Below, one piece after another: positions 1 to 7,917 of a stretch of 64,000 nucleotides of DNA. Source of the DNA: Plantactinospora mayteni (GTDB lineage: Bacteria; Actinomycetota; Actinomycetes; Mycobacteriales; Micromonosporaceae); NCBI RefSeq assembly GCF_016862935.1, contig NZ_BONX01000052.1, positions 62,001 to 126,000 on the forward strand. Direction: 5' to 3'. Made by a program: the position numbers and the translations under genes. How positions within the stretch are numbered: position 1 is the stretch's first letter; each line of letters begins with the position of its first letter. Below the pieces are notes generated by a model. It made no database searches and was not told where the DNA came from. It saw nothing but the letters and a program-made list of their open reading frames with translations.

Positions 1-1
1 C

Positions 2-112
2 CCCGACGGGCGAATCATGATCCGCGACCCGTGGGGCGGCGGTTCGTCATACGCGATGGACGTTGACGAATTCCTCGACTACTGGAACGGAAACGCGGTG
101 TTCAAAGAATGA
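2..112 (+). CDS. C-terminal end of an unidentified protein, probably a secreted toxin (5' partial)
   Basis: The frame is open from the left edge to a TGA at 110-112, giving the last 36 residues. These include RDPWGGGSSY and EFLDYWNGNAVF. The Asp-Pro-Trp plus Tyr-Trp-Asn-Gly pattern resembles the end of papain-like or C39-like peptidase domains carried by actinobacterial polymorphic toxins, but too little is present to name the family. A small acidic gene starts inside its stop codon (ATGA overlap), the usual toxin/immunity layout, and ESX genes follow on the same strand. Existence as coding sequence is fairly sure; the toxin assignment is inference. Confidence 0.6.
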   Translation, partial: PDGRIMIRDPWGGGSSYAMDVDEFLDYWNGNAVFKE

Positions 113-393
113 CGGACAACCTACCCCCGGCCCGCTGGCGGCTGACCGGCATGGCAGCCAAGGACGACTCGACCTATACCGTCAGCGTGGTGGACGACGA
201 CGGAGAGACCCGCGAGTACGAGTTCACCGCCGAGAATGTCGACATCGCCGGCAGTCCCGTCCTTCTGGTCTCCGGTTTGGAGTTCGGCGACGACACCATC
301 TGGGATCGCGAGGGTGCGGTCGCCGTTTCCGAGGCGGTACGAGCCTTCCACATAGCCCGCCAACGCACCCTCCGCCTCGGTCGCCCGTCGTAG
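109..393 (+). CDS. small acidic protein, candidate immunity protein for the upstream toxin
   Basis: 94 residues, rich in Asp and Glu, with no signal peptide, membrane segment or cysteine. The ATG lies in the 4-bp ATGA overlap with the upstream stop, so translation is probably coupled. Predicted strands include TYTVSVVDDDGE and REYEFTAENVDI, followed by a C-terminal helix around AVSEAVRAFHIAR, so it looks like a compact beta-rich fold. I recognise no family. The overlap with a probable toxin C-terminus and the acidic composition suggest an immunity protein; a chaperone is the alternative. Confidence 0.6.
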   Translation: MTDNLPPARWRLTGMAAKDDSTYTVSVVDDDGETREYEFTAENVDIAGSPVLLVSGLEFGDDTIWDREGAVAVSEAVRAFHIARQRTLRLGRPS

Positions 394-586
394 CTTCTTC
401 GCGGACACCAACGAGAACCACCCGGCCCCGGGCACGGTCCAAGACGGTCCAAGACGTAGCTCCCGGTCCTGGCCGCCGACGCCGCCAGGGAAACCCGCCA
501 CACCGCACCTGCGGTGCCTCAGGCCCGCGCTCGCTGGTTTCAGCACTCGAGCATCTTCACTGTCTTCGATTGGAGAAGCTGGCTAC

Positions 587-1216
587 GTGTCGAACATCGA
601 GAAGATCAACGCCGAGCCGCATGCGTTGATGGCCGACATCGATCGAGCGCGAGGGCTGACCGACCTGGGCCTGCCGACCTCCGGACTGGTCGCGATCGGC
701 CACTACCTGGGCGTCTTTCCCACCGAGGAGGGCCGGTGGCATCACGAGGTCCGGCGCGGACCCGACATCGAGCGGCTCACCGAGCCCGAGGCCAGGGCCT
801 GGGCGGCACCCGGCGACCCGAGCCACGCACCAGCCACCCTGGATGCCCTGGTCAGCCGCGGCCTGCTGGTGCCGGTCTCCTGGGACGACGCCACCGGGTT
901 CGCCCGCGCCCACCGGCTGCTGCCGCTGCTCTCCGGGCTCGGGCCCGACCCGCAGGAACCGGACAACTGCCGCATCGGCACGTTCGGGAAACCGATCGTC
1001 ACCGTGGACCGGCTCGGCTACGAACTGTGGATCGAAGCGGGCGGCCAGCCGTCGCTGTGGGACGCCTGCCGCAGGTTCGCCGTCACGAACACCGAACCGG
1101 CCCTGATCGACCCGTACGCGGTCCTCCTCGCCCTGCTGGACCGGCTCGACACGCTCACCACCGCCGGGGCGGCCTGCCTCGACCTTGCCGTGCCCGCCGC
1201 TCCGGGATCTGAGTGA
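587..1216 (+). CDS. FPVGHYLG-family protein, ESX/toxin-island accessory (paralog 1)
   Basis: 209 residues from a GTG start with GGAGAAG about 11 bases upstream. No signal peptide or membrane helix. It shares its layout with the next gene (1218-1886) and with 43684-44358. Near residue 40 is an AIGHYLGVFPTEEG segment matching FPVGHYLG in the neighbour. The middle reads ARAHRLLPLLSGLG, followed by a GKPIVTVDRLGYELW strand and a WDACRRF helix. The C-terminal AVLLALLDRLDTLTTAGAACLDL helix/strand pair is also conserved. Function is unknown. Its position between a probable toxin and EccE suggests a cytosolic accessory or chaperone of secreted substrates. Confidence 0.75.
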   Translation: MSNIEKINAEPHALMADIDRARGLTDLGLPTSGLVAIGHYLGVFPTEEGRWHHEVRRGPDIERLTEPEARAWAAPGDPSHAPATLDALVSRGLLVPVSWDDATGFARAHRLLPLLSGLGPDPQEPDNCRIGTFGKPIVTVDRLGYELWIEAGGQPSLWDACRRFAVTNTEPALIDPYAVLLALLDRLDTLTTAGAACLDLAVPAAPGSE

Positions 1217-1217
1217 C

Positions 1218-1886
1218 ATGCCCACCAGCACAGCACCGCTGATGTTCCCCGTCGGCCACTACCTCGGACCGACCGTCGGAGCCTCCGACCCCCTCGCCGG
1301 CCCGCACCGGGTACGCGTCGCCGGACAGATCCGCCCGCTGCCGGGCGGTGACCCGTACACCCTCTGGCTGCTCGCCCACACCGTCGGCGGCGGCCCGCAG
1401 CCCTGGGCCCCGGACCAGATTGCCGAGCCGGCCCAATTCGCCACCCCAGCCCAGATCGCCGATCCGGCGCCGTGGCTGACCCCGGAGCGCTTCGACCGGG
1501 CCGTCGCCCAGCTCGCCGAGCGCCGGCTGCTGCTCGTCGTCGATCCCGACGACCCGGCCGAGGCCACTGCCATGGCGCGGTCGTACCGGTGGAACAGCAT
1601 GCTCCACGGGCACGGCATGCGACTCGAGTGGAACGGCCTCTACGGCATCGGTGGACCCGACGGGCCGTGGATTCTTACCGACAACCTGGCTCATGACATC
1701 TGGCGGTGGGCACCGGTCACCCCCACGCTGTGGGACGTCTGCGAAGCCCTCGCCCCGGCGTACGAGGATCCGCTCGACGACGACGATCCCACCGTGACCG
1801 GGGCCGACGAGTTGCTGCCCTACCTGCTCCGCCGGCTGCATCTGCTGGTCTGCTCCGACGCGGGCTTCCTCGACGAGGCGTACTGA
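1218..1886 (+). CDS. FPVGHYLG-family protein (paralog 2)
   Basis: 222 residues, starting one base after the previous TGA. An upstream in-frame start at 1185 would overlap paralog 1 and add residues absent from the other members. The N-terminus APLMFPVGHYLGPTVG defines the family. Later come ARSYRWNSML, a GPWILTDNLAHDIWRWAP segment and a WDVCEALAPAY helix matching WDACRRF in paralog 1. It ends in a YLLRRLHLLVCSDAGFLDEAY helical region. No catalytic motif or membrane segment is evident. Tandem placement implies duplication and a shared task; function unknown. Confidence 0.75.
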   Translation: MPTSTAPLMFPVGHYLGPTVGASDPLAGPHRVRVAGQIRPLPGGDPYTLWLLAHTVGGGPQPWAPDQIAEPAQFATPAQIADPAPWLTPERFDRAVAQLAERRLLLVVDPDDPAEATAMARSYRWNSMLHGHGMRLEWNGLYGIGGPDGPWILTDNLAHDIWRWAPVTPTLWDVCEALAPAYEDPLDDDDPTVTGADELLPYLLRRLHLLVCSDAGFLDEAY

Positions 1887-1903
1887 GAGGCGGGTGCCAT
1901 AGC

Positions 1904-2464
1904 ATGGGCGGCATGGCGTTGCGGCTGGCCCGGACGAGCGCGGAGGCGCACCTCTACATGGAGCTGCACCCGTGTGAATCCTGTGGGGAGAGCGGCTTCG
2001 CACCAGCCAGCTCGATCGTCGAGGCCGAGGGTGACCTGGCCAGCCGGTACACCGGCAGTTGCCCGTCGTGCGGCACGGCCCGCGAGTTCACGTTCCGGAT
2101 CCCCGACGAGATCCTGCTGCCCGGTGACGAGGACCCGCGGTTCGGCGACGATCGGCCGTCCGAGCTGTTGGACGCGGGCGAGTGGCTGTGGCTGGCGGAC
2201 GCGCTCGCGCGCGACGCGCCGGCCCACCCCAGCGGGGTGGACGCCGAGGATCGCCAGAGCGCCCGGATCGATCTGCTCACCGCGGCCTCGGCCCTCTCCG
2301 AGGTGCTGAAGTTCGTCCCGGCGGGTGCTGACGCGGTGCCGGCGGAGGCGCTGTGGAGCGGCCGGGGTCGTGAGGTCTACGCGGCCGGGCCGGGCCGATT
2401 CCGTCGGCTCCGCCTCGAAGCCGTCCGCGACACCTACCGTGACGTCGCGGCGCGTTTCGGATAG
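1904..2464 (+). CDS. two-CxxC metal-site protein of the HPCxxCGE family (single-domain copy)
   Basis: 186 residues from the ATG at 1904. Early on it has AHLYMELHPCESCGESGF and then a GSCPSCGTAREFTFRIP block. The two Cys-x2-Cys pairs are about 30 residues apart and probably bind Zn. Then follow PSELLDAGEWLWLADAL, a helical ALSEVLKFVPAGADAVPAEALW block and a basic C-terminal helix RFRRLRLEAVRDTYRDV. The same blocks recur in 52334-53317 and twice in 53307-54755, beside the right ESX arm. Function is unknown. Recurrence next to toxin and Ecc genes suggests a substrate adaptor or immunity role. Confidence 0.75.
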   Translation: MGGMALRLARTSAEAHLYMELHPCESCGESGFAPASSIVEAEGDLASRYTGSCPSCGTAREFTFRIPDEILLPGDEDPRFGDDRPSELLDAGEWLWLADALARDAPAHPSGVDAEDRQSARIDLLTAASALSEVLKFVPAGADAVPAEALWSGRGREVYAAGPGRFRRLRLEAVRDTYRDVAARFG

Positions 2465-2847
2465 CGCGGTAGGGCATGGTGCCCTCGGCACCTGACCGGA
2501 CGTAGGCAACGCGGAGCGTGAACGACAAGCTCAGGACCTGCGGGACAGATCGGTATTCGGACGCGCATGACGCTGCCGGGCCGCCGACGGCGGGACGTTC
2601 GACTTCGGATGGATCACGCGGCGGATCGGGCGTCATGGAAACCTCATGTCTTCCGTCCGATCGTGTACGGCGGTGGCGCGAACGCGTCGACCCGGCCGCG
2701 ACGGACAGAGTGAGGATCCCGTGCGCTCTCCCCTGGTGATGGCCACGCTGGCCACGACCGCCGGCAGTAGCTCAGGCGGCGCATCGCCGCGCGACGCGAC
2801 CCGCCCGGTACGGGCAGCGGGTGAACCGGCGGGGCGGGAGGTCAGCC
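2465..2847. other. intergenic region upstream of eccE, no convincing gene
   Basis: 383 bases without a supported gene. A short hairpin lies just after the preceding stop. Short open frames here, including 2646-2861, have no ribosome site and no recognisable product. The region probably holds the promoter of the eccE operon, but I cannot point to a -35/-10 pair with confidence. Confidence 0.5.
2478..2492 (+). terminator. short hairpin after the CxxC gene
   Basis: GGTGCC-CTC-GGCACC, a perfect 6-bp stem with a 3-base loop, 14 bases past the stop at 2464. There is no T-run, so it is at best a weak terminator or processing stem of the kind common in high-GC actinobacteria. Confidence 0.35.
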
Positions 2848-4239
2848 ATGACCGCCGCTGACCGAGGCGCCGCCTCCGGGGCAACGGTCCCGGCGCCCGA
2901 CCGGACGGCCGGGCCGCCGGGCGCCGGCCAGGCCACGCCCGCCGAGCCGGCACGGGTCGCCCCCGGCACCGCGCGGCTCACCGTGGCAGCCGCCCATCAG
3001 GCCGCCGGCCGGACCGCAGCCAGCCGACAGGCAGCCGGCCAGACCATGGCCGCCCGACAGGCCACCGGTCAGACCACCCGGTCGGTCCCGGACGCCCGGC
3101 CTCTGGTCCCAGCCCGGACGACCCCGGCCCGCGCGCCGAACCCCACGACAGTCGCCGCCGGACCGCCGCCGCAGACTGCACCGGACGGCAGCCAGCGCCG
3201 GGAGTTTCTCGCCAACCTCAACCTGGTCCAGGTCGTCTGCTGGCAGGTTGCCGTGCTGGCTGTGGCGCTCGCCGTCCGCCAGCCGGTGCCGGTGCTGGTC
3301 TGCGTGGCGGTCGGTGCGGCGGTACTGGTCGTGCTGACCACCGTACGGATCGGCGGTCGCTGGCTCTACGAGCACGGCGCGCTGGCCGTCGGCTACCTGT
3401 CGCGTACCCGACGCCGCGACCTGCCCGAAGACGCCGGGAAGACTCCGGCGCTGCTGGACCTGCTGATCCCGAACTGCGCGGTACAGGCCGTCGAGACCGG
3501 TCACGGGTTGGCGATGACCGCCAGCCACCGCGGTGGCCTGACCGCCGTGCTGCAACCGCACGGCGGCGGCACGGATCTGATCGACCGGTTGCCCACGCCC
3601 GCGGCACTGGTCCCGCTCGTCGACGGGCAGCAGCGTGCGTTGGGCGTCCAGACGGTGTACCACGCCGGAGTCCGCCGGGACGTCCCGGCGAAGGTGTGGC
3701 TGGCCGTACACGCCACCCGCGGCGTCGACGTTCCCGGCGACGACGAGCTGGCACTGGTCCTGCGCAACGCCATGCGCCGGATGCGACGCATGCTCGGCCG
3801 TGCGGGCGTACCGACCGAGCCGCTGGCCGAGGAGGCGGCGTTCGCGATGCTCGCCGGGCTGGCCCATGTCACCGGGGGACGCAACCAGGTACGCGAGGAC
3901 TGGCGGTTCTGGCGCACCGGGCCCGTCCATCAGGCCGCCTTCGAGCTGCGGGGCTGGCACCGCCTCGCCGACTCGCATGCGCGGCGGTTGGTCGGTGAGC
4001 TGCTCACGGCGCTCACCGGCGTCGCCGTCACGGTGACGCTCGCCGCCCGGTCCGATGACGACGGGCCACGGGTGGACGCCGTGCTGCGCATCGCCGCGAC
4101 CAGCGAGACCGCCATCGAGACGGCACTCGCCACCACGGTGGTACGCGCCACGGCCTGCGGCGTACGCCCCGCTCGACTCGACGGCACGCAGTCCCGTGGC
4201 GTGGCCGCCTCGCTTCCGATCGGAGTGTTTCTGAAGTGA
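2848..4239 (+). CDS. eccE: type VII secretion protein EccE
   Basis: 463 residues. The ATG at 2848 is preceded by GGGAGGTC about 5 bases upstream; an upstream GTG at 2821 lacks this. Residues 1-120 are Ala/Pro/Gln-rich and disordered, with short repeats of the type RQAAGQT. Two adjacent transmembrane helices lie near 127-168, followed by a cytosolic domain with GGLTAVLQPHGGG, PTPAALVPLVD and RRMRRMLGRAGVPTEPL, as in the EccE core. EccE is a membrane component at the periphery of the ESX pore, next to MycP. Its stop overlaps the next gene's GTG by 4 bases, so the two are co-translated. EccB, EccC and EccD are not nearby. Confidence 0.85.
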   Translation: MTAADRGAASGATVPAPDRTAGPPGAGQATPAEPARVAPGTARLTVAAAHQAAGRTAASRQAAGQTMAARQATGQTTRSVPDARPLVPARTTPARAPNPTTVAAGPPPQTAPDGSQRREFLANLNLVQVVCWQVAVLAVALAVRQPVPVLVCVAVGAAVLVVLTTVRIGGRWLYEHGALAVGYLSRTRRRDLPEDAGKTPALLDLLIPNCAVQAVETGHGLAMTASHRGGLTAVLQPHGGGTDLIDRLPTPAALVPLVDGQQRALGVQTVYHAGVRRDVPAKVWLAVHATRGVDVPGDDELALVLRNAMRRMRRMLGRAGVPTEPLAEEAAFAMLAGLAHVTGGRNQVREDWRFWRTGPVHQAAFELRGWHRLADSHARRLVGELLTALTGVAVTVTLAARSDDDGPRVDAVLRIAATSETAIETALATTVVRATACGVRPARLDGTQSRGVAASLPIGVFLK

Positions 4240-5915
4240 CCGCACCTGCCGTAAACGACGGCCCCCACCCGGGCCGGCCCGGCCCCCGGACGCTGCTGGT
4301 CTCGCCCGGGCGGCACGGCGCGTACCAGACAATCGGGGCGGCGCTGCGCGACGTACCGGACGGTGGCGTCGTCTCGGTCGCGGACGGCAGCTACCCGGAG
4401 ACGTTCGAGCTGCTCGACCGCTCGCTGACGGTACGGGCGGTCGACGGTGCGACAGTGGTCCTGGACGGCTCCGGCGGCGACTGGCCGGTGCTGACCGTAC
4501 GGGGCGGGTCGTTGACTCTGGAAGGGGTCGAGGTGCGCGCGAGCGTCGCCGCCATCCAGGTGGAGAACGCGCACCTGACGGTCGAGCGGTGCACGATCAG
4601 CGCCCGGGTGGGCCCGGCGATCAGCGTACGGGGCTGCCCCCGGTTCGCGGTGCGCCGATGCGCCATCTCCGGCTCGGCCCAGGGCATCGTGGTGGAGAGC
4701 TCGTCCGGCCGGGTCGACGACACCTCGGTTGACGACGTGGCCAGCGACGGTGTGGTGGTCGGGCTCGGTGCCGACCCGGAGATCCGCAACTGCACCATCT
4801 CCGACTGCGGGCAGCGCGGCATCTACGTCTACCAGTACGCCCGCCCGGTCATCGAGGGCTGCGACATCTCCGGTACGACCGGCCCGGGCATCGCGGTGGC
4901 GCACCAGAGCCGACCGGTCGTCCGCCGTACCCGGGTGCGGAACGTGCAGGGCGTCGGGATCGCGTTCGGCCCCGGCTGCGCCGGCTCGGTGGAGGAGTGC
5001 CAGCTGGACAACACCGCCGAGCCGAGCATCGAGGTCGCCGAGGGCGCCACGCCGACGGTGACCGAACCCGCACGACACCCCGCCGCCACCGGCGACGTCG
5101 GGCTCGACGACCTCCTCGCCGAACTGGACGGCATGGTCGGCCTGGCCGCGGTGAAGGCGGAGGTCCGGGCGCTGGTGGACGAGATCCAGGTCAACGAGTG
5201 GCGCCGCAAGGCGGGGCTGCCGGTGGGCGGCGTCAGCCACCACCTCATCTTCACCGGGGCGCCCGGCACCGGGAAGACCACGGTGGCCCGCACCTACGGA
5301 AAACTGCTCAAGGCGCTCGGCGTCCTCGCCCGCGGCCAGTTCCACGAGGTCTCCCGACGCGATCTGGTCGGCCAGTACATCGGGCACACCGCGGAGAAGA
5401 CCACGCAGGTCTTCGAGGCGGCCAAGGGCGGGGTGCTCTTCATCGACGAGGCGTACACCCTGTCCAGACAGGCCGGCTCCGGCGGCGACTTCGGCCAGGA
5501 GGTGATCGACACCCTGGTCAAGCTGATGGAGGACCACCGGGACGAGGTCGCGGTGATCGTCGCCGGCTACACCGGGGAGATGTCCGACTTCCTCGCCGTC
5601 AACCCCGGCCTGGCCTCGCGGTTCTCCAAGACCATCGAGTTCGAGAACTACACCCCGGAGGACCTGCTCCAGATCATCGGCCGGATGGTCGCCCAGGGCG
5701 ACTACCTGATGGACGACGACGCGCGCCCGGTGCTGCTGGACTACTTCGACCGGATATCGCGCGACCCCAACTTCGGGAACGCCCGGGACGCCCGCCGGCT
5801 CTTCGAAGGGGTACGCAAGGCGCAGTCACAGCGGCTGCGTGCACTCGGGCGGATGCCGGACGTGACCGAGTTGCGTGCGGTGACCGCCGCGGACGTACGG
5901 ACGGCGAGTGCCTGA
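4236..5915 (+). CDS. right-handed beta-helix plus AAA+ (CbbX/EccA-like) ATPase, ESX-associated
   Basis: 559 residues from GTG at 4236, overlapping eccE. Residues about 20-270 form a parallel beta-helix with repeated short strands such as GIVVESSSGRVDD and RGIYVYQYARPVIEGCDISG, replacing the TPR domain of mycobacterial EccA. Residues about 290-555 are an AAA+ module: Walker A GAPGTGKTTV near 341-350, Walker B VLFIDEAYTL near 402, and an ASRFSKTIEF block. EccA ATPases act on ESX substrates in the cytosol. A near-equal-length paralog lies at 50669-52342. The beta-helix may recognise substrates (inference). Confidence 0.85.
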   Translation: MTAPAVNDGPHPGRPGPRTLLVSPGRHGAYQTIGAALRDVPDGGVVSVADGSYPETFELLDRSLTVRAVDGATVVLDGSGGDWPVLTVRGGSLTLEGVEVRASVAAIQVENAHLTVERCTISARVGPAISVRGCPRFAVRRCAISGSAQGIVVESSSGRVDDTSVDDVASDGVVVGLGADPEIRNCTISDCGQRGIYVYQYARPVIEGCDISGTTGPGIAVAHQSRPVVRRTRVRNVQGVGIAFGPGCAGSVEECQLDNTAEPSIEVAEGATPTVTEPARHPAATGDVGLDDLLAELDGMVGLAAVKAEVRALVDEIQVNEWRRKAGLPVGGVSHHLIFTGAPGTGKTTVARTYGKLLKALGVLARGQFHEVSRRDLVGQYIGHTAEKTTQVFEAAKGGVLFIDEAYTLSRQAGSGGDFGQEVIDTLVKLMEDHRDEVAVIVAGYTGEMSDFLAVNPGLASRFSKTIEFENYTPEDLLQIIGRMVAQGDYLMDDDARPVLLDYFDRISRDPNFGNARDARRLFEGVRKAQSQRLRALGRMPDVTELRAVTAADVRTASA

Positions 5916-6078
5916 CCTGGCCTGGCCCGGAGCCGCTCCCGGCTCGTTCCCGTCCCACGGCAGCAAGCTGCCGCCCCACGCCGGGCCGGAATCCCCGTTG
6001 CCTAGCATGAACGAGACGACCCACAGTGGCACCGGCACGACAGCCAGCGAAGCTCGCCGCCGGAGAGGACACCACCGC

Positions 6079-7911
6079 ATGACGACCGATCCCCCCGACG
6101 GCGAGCTGGTTCCGCTGGGTGTTGGTCCGGTGGCCACCGTGTTGGCGGGCGTGCATGCCACGGCCGGCGAGGCGTTCGCGCTGAAGGTCTTCCCCGGCCG
6201 GATCGACCGGCGCACCCGGGCGGAGCTGAGTCGCGAACTGGCCCGGCTCTCCGCCCTACGCGCGCACGCCCCGGTCCTCGTCGCCGACCGCGTCGAGGAG
6301 CGCCCAGACGGCCGCTGTGCCCTGCGCATGGAGCTGTGCGCACAGTCGTTGCCGGAACTGCTCGACTCGTTCGGCCCGCTCTCCGTGGCGGACACCCTGG
6401 TGCTGGGGACCGTCCTCGCGACGGCGCTGGCAGCCGCCCACGCGGCGGGACTCGTCCACGGCGGGGTCGTCCCCGGGAACGTGCTGTTCCGGCCCTCCGG
6501 CGAGCCGGTGCTGTCCGACTTCGGCCTCACGTTGCGCCACGCGTTTCCCCGCGATCCCCTGCGGACGGCGGACCTCCTGCCGCCGGAAACCGTACGGGAC
6601 GGCACGGCCGACGAGCGATCCGATCTCTACGGCCTCGGCGTGGTGCTCTACCTGGCCCTGTCCGGCCGCTCCCCGCATCAAGGCCCGCCCGGTGAGCGGC
6701 CGGAAGAACGCCTGTTGCGCGTGCTCGGCGACGCAGTGCCACCGCTCGATCGCCCCGGGGTGCCGCCGGAACTGGTGCAGGTCGTCGCGGCGCTCCTGGC
6801 GACGGACCCGGCGGACCGCCCGGTCTCCGCCTCGGCGGTGGCCGCGCACCTGGACGCGCTGCGGGTACGGGTCGCACCGGCGGACCAGCCACCGCCTGCC
6901 GACCATCGGCCAGAGACCACAGGCCAGCAGTCGCCCGCCGACCAACAGCCAGAACCCCCGGACCATCCGTCGCCGGACCCGGATCACCAACCGGCGCCTG
7001 CGGAGCAACGCGGGTTCGACGACTTCGCCACGTCGAGCCCGCCCGAGCCGACACCGCCAGAACCCACGAACCACCCGTCGCCGGACCCGGATCACCGACC
7101 GGCGCCTGCGGAGCAGCGCGGGTTCGACGACTTCCGCACGCCAGGCCCGGTGGAGCCGGCAGCGCCAGCGCCGACAGTGGAGAAGTCGCCGGCCCCGGGA
7201 GCGGAACCGCCCGAGCCCACGGCGGCAGCATCGATCCGGCCGGCGGAACCGCCGGCGACCGTGGCGGAAGCACCAGCGACCGTGGCGGAACCGCCGGCGA
7301 CCGTGGCAGAACCGCCCAGTTCCGGAGTCGAACCACCCGACCGGACGGCGGAACCGCCGGAGACCACAGCCAAGACGCCGGAGACCACAGCCAAGACGCC
7401 GGATCCCGGCGCAGAGGTCTCCAGTCCTGCGGCACCACGGCCGCACGGGGAGCCGATTCTCGTCTTCGGCTCGGAGAAGCGGCTCCGGCGCGCCACCCGT
7501 ACCCGATCCCTGCTGATCGGGGTCGGGGGGTTGGCGCTGCTCGCGGCGGTCGCCGTACCGCTCCTGCTGAACCGGCCCGGCGAGCTCACCGTCCCACCGG
7601 CCCCGGCGGGGGTCGGGGTGGTCGGCACGGCGAGCAGCCCGGCCCCGGTGGTACGGCTGGAACTGGCCGATCCCGCCGATCACGGCAACTTCGTGGAACT
7701 GTCCTGGCAGAGCAACGAGCCGCTGAACTTCGCCGTGATCGTCGCGGCCGAGGGCGAGGCGAACCGGACGATACTGGCGCAGCGGAAAACCACCTATCGG
7801 GTACCCGTGGATCCGGTACGCCGGTACTGCTTCGCGATCCAGGGCACCGACGGCAACCAGGTGTACGAGAGCGACCCGAAGCCGATCCGTGGTGCCCGCT
7901 GCGTGAAGTGA
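6079..7911 (+). CDS. membrane-anchored Ser/Thr kinase-like protein, probable pseudokinase
   Basis: 610 residues from the ATG at 6079, with GGAGAGG 10 bases upstream. The kinase-like domain covers about 15-270. The ATP-binding Lys36 (FALKVF) and the metal-binding Asp147 (SDFG) are kept. The catalytic loop, however, reads H127-GGVVPGN where kinases have HRDxKPxN, so the catalytic Asp and following Lys are Gly and Val. A Pro/Glu-rich linker (about 275-465) contains two copies of AEQRGFDDF. One transmembrane helix near 477-497 is followed by an extracellular FN3-like domain with two Cys. Position after the ESX genes suggests a signalling or scaffold role. Its end is 6 bp from the convergent TgpA stop. 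Confidence 0.8.
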   Translation: MTTDPPDGELVPLGVGPVATVLAGVHATAGEAFALKVFPGRIDRRTRAELSRELARLSALRAHAPVLVADRVEERPDGRCALRMELCAQSLPELLDSFGPLSVADTLVLGTVLATALAAAHAAGLVHGGVVPGNVLFRPSGEPVLSDFGLTLRHAFPRDPLRTADLLPPETVRDGTADERSDLYGLGVVLYLALSGRSPHQGPPGERPEERLLRVLGDAVPPLDRPGVPPELVQVVAALLATDPADRPVSASAVAAHLDALRVRVAPADQPPPADHRPETTGQQSPADQQPEPPDHPSPDPDHQPAPAEQRGFDDFATSSPPEPTPPEPTNHPSPDPDHRPAPAEQRGFDDFRTPGPVEPAAPAPTVEKSPAPGAEPPEPTAAASIRPAEPPATVAEAPATVAEPPATVAEPPSSGVEPPDRTAEPPETTAKTPETTAKTPDPGAEVSSPAAPRPHGEPILVFGSEKRLRRATRTRSLLIGVGGLALLAAVAVPLLLNRPGELTVPPAPAGVGVVGTASSPAPVVRLELADPADHGNFVELSWQSNEPLNFAVIVAAEGEANRTILAQRKTTYRVPVDPVRRYCFAIQGTDGNQVYESDPKPIRGARCVK

Positions 7912-7917
7912 GGCGGA

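Noticed and set aside
436-455. Tandem 10-bp repeat GGTCCAAGAC twice in the 394-586 gap
   Set aside because: Only two copies, no dyad symmetry; too little to call an operator or repeat element.
2646-2861. A 71-codon open frame just before eccE
   Set aside because: No ribosome site, overlaps the eccE start, biased composition without a recognisable fold.
2842-4332. A 496-codon minus-strand open frame opposite eccE
   Set aside because: Low-complexity antisense translation; eccE has a ribosome site, membrane helices and a coupled neighbour.
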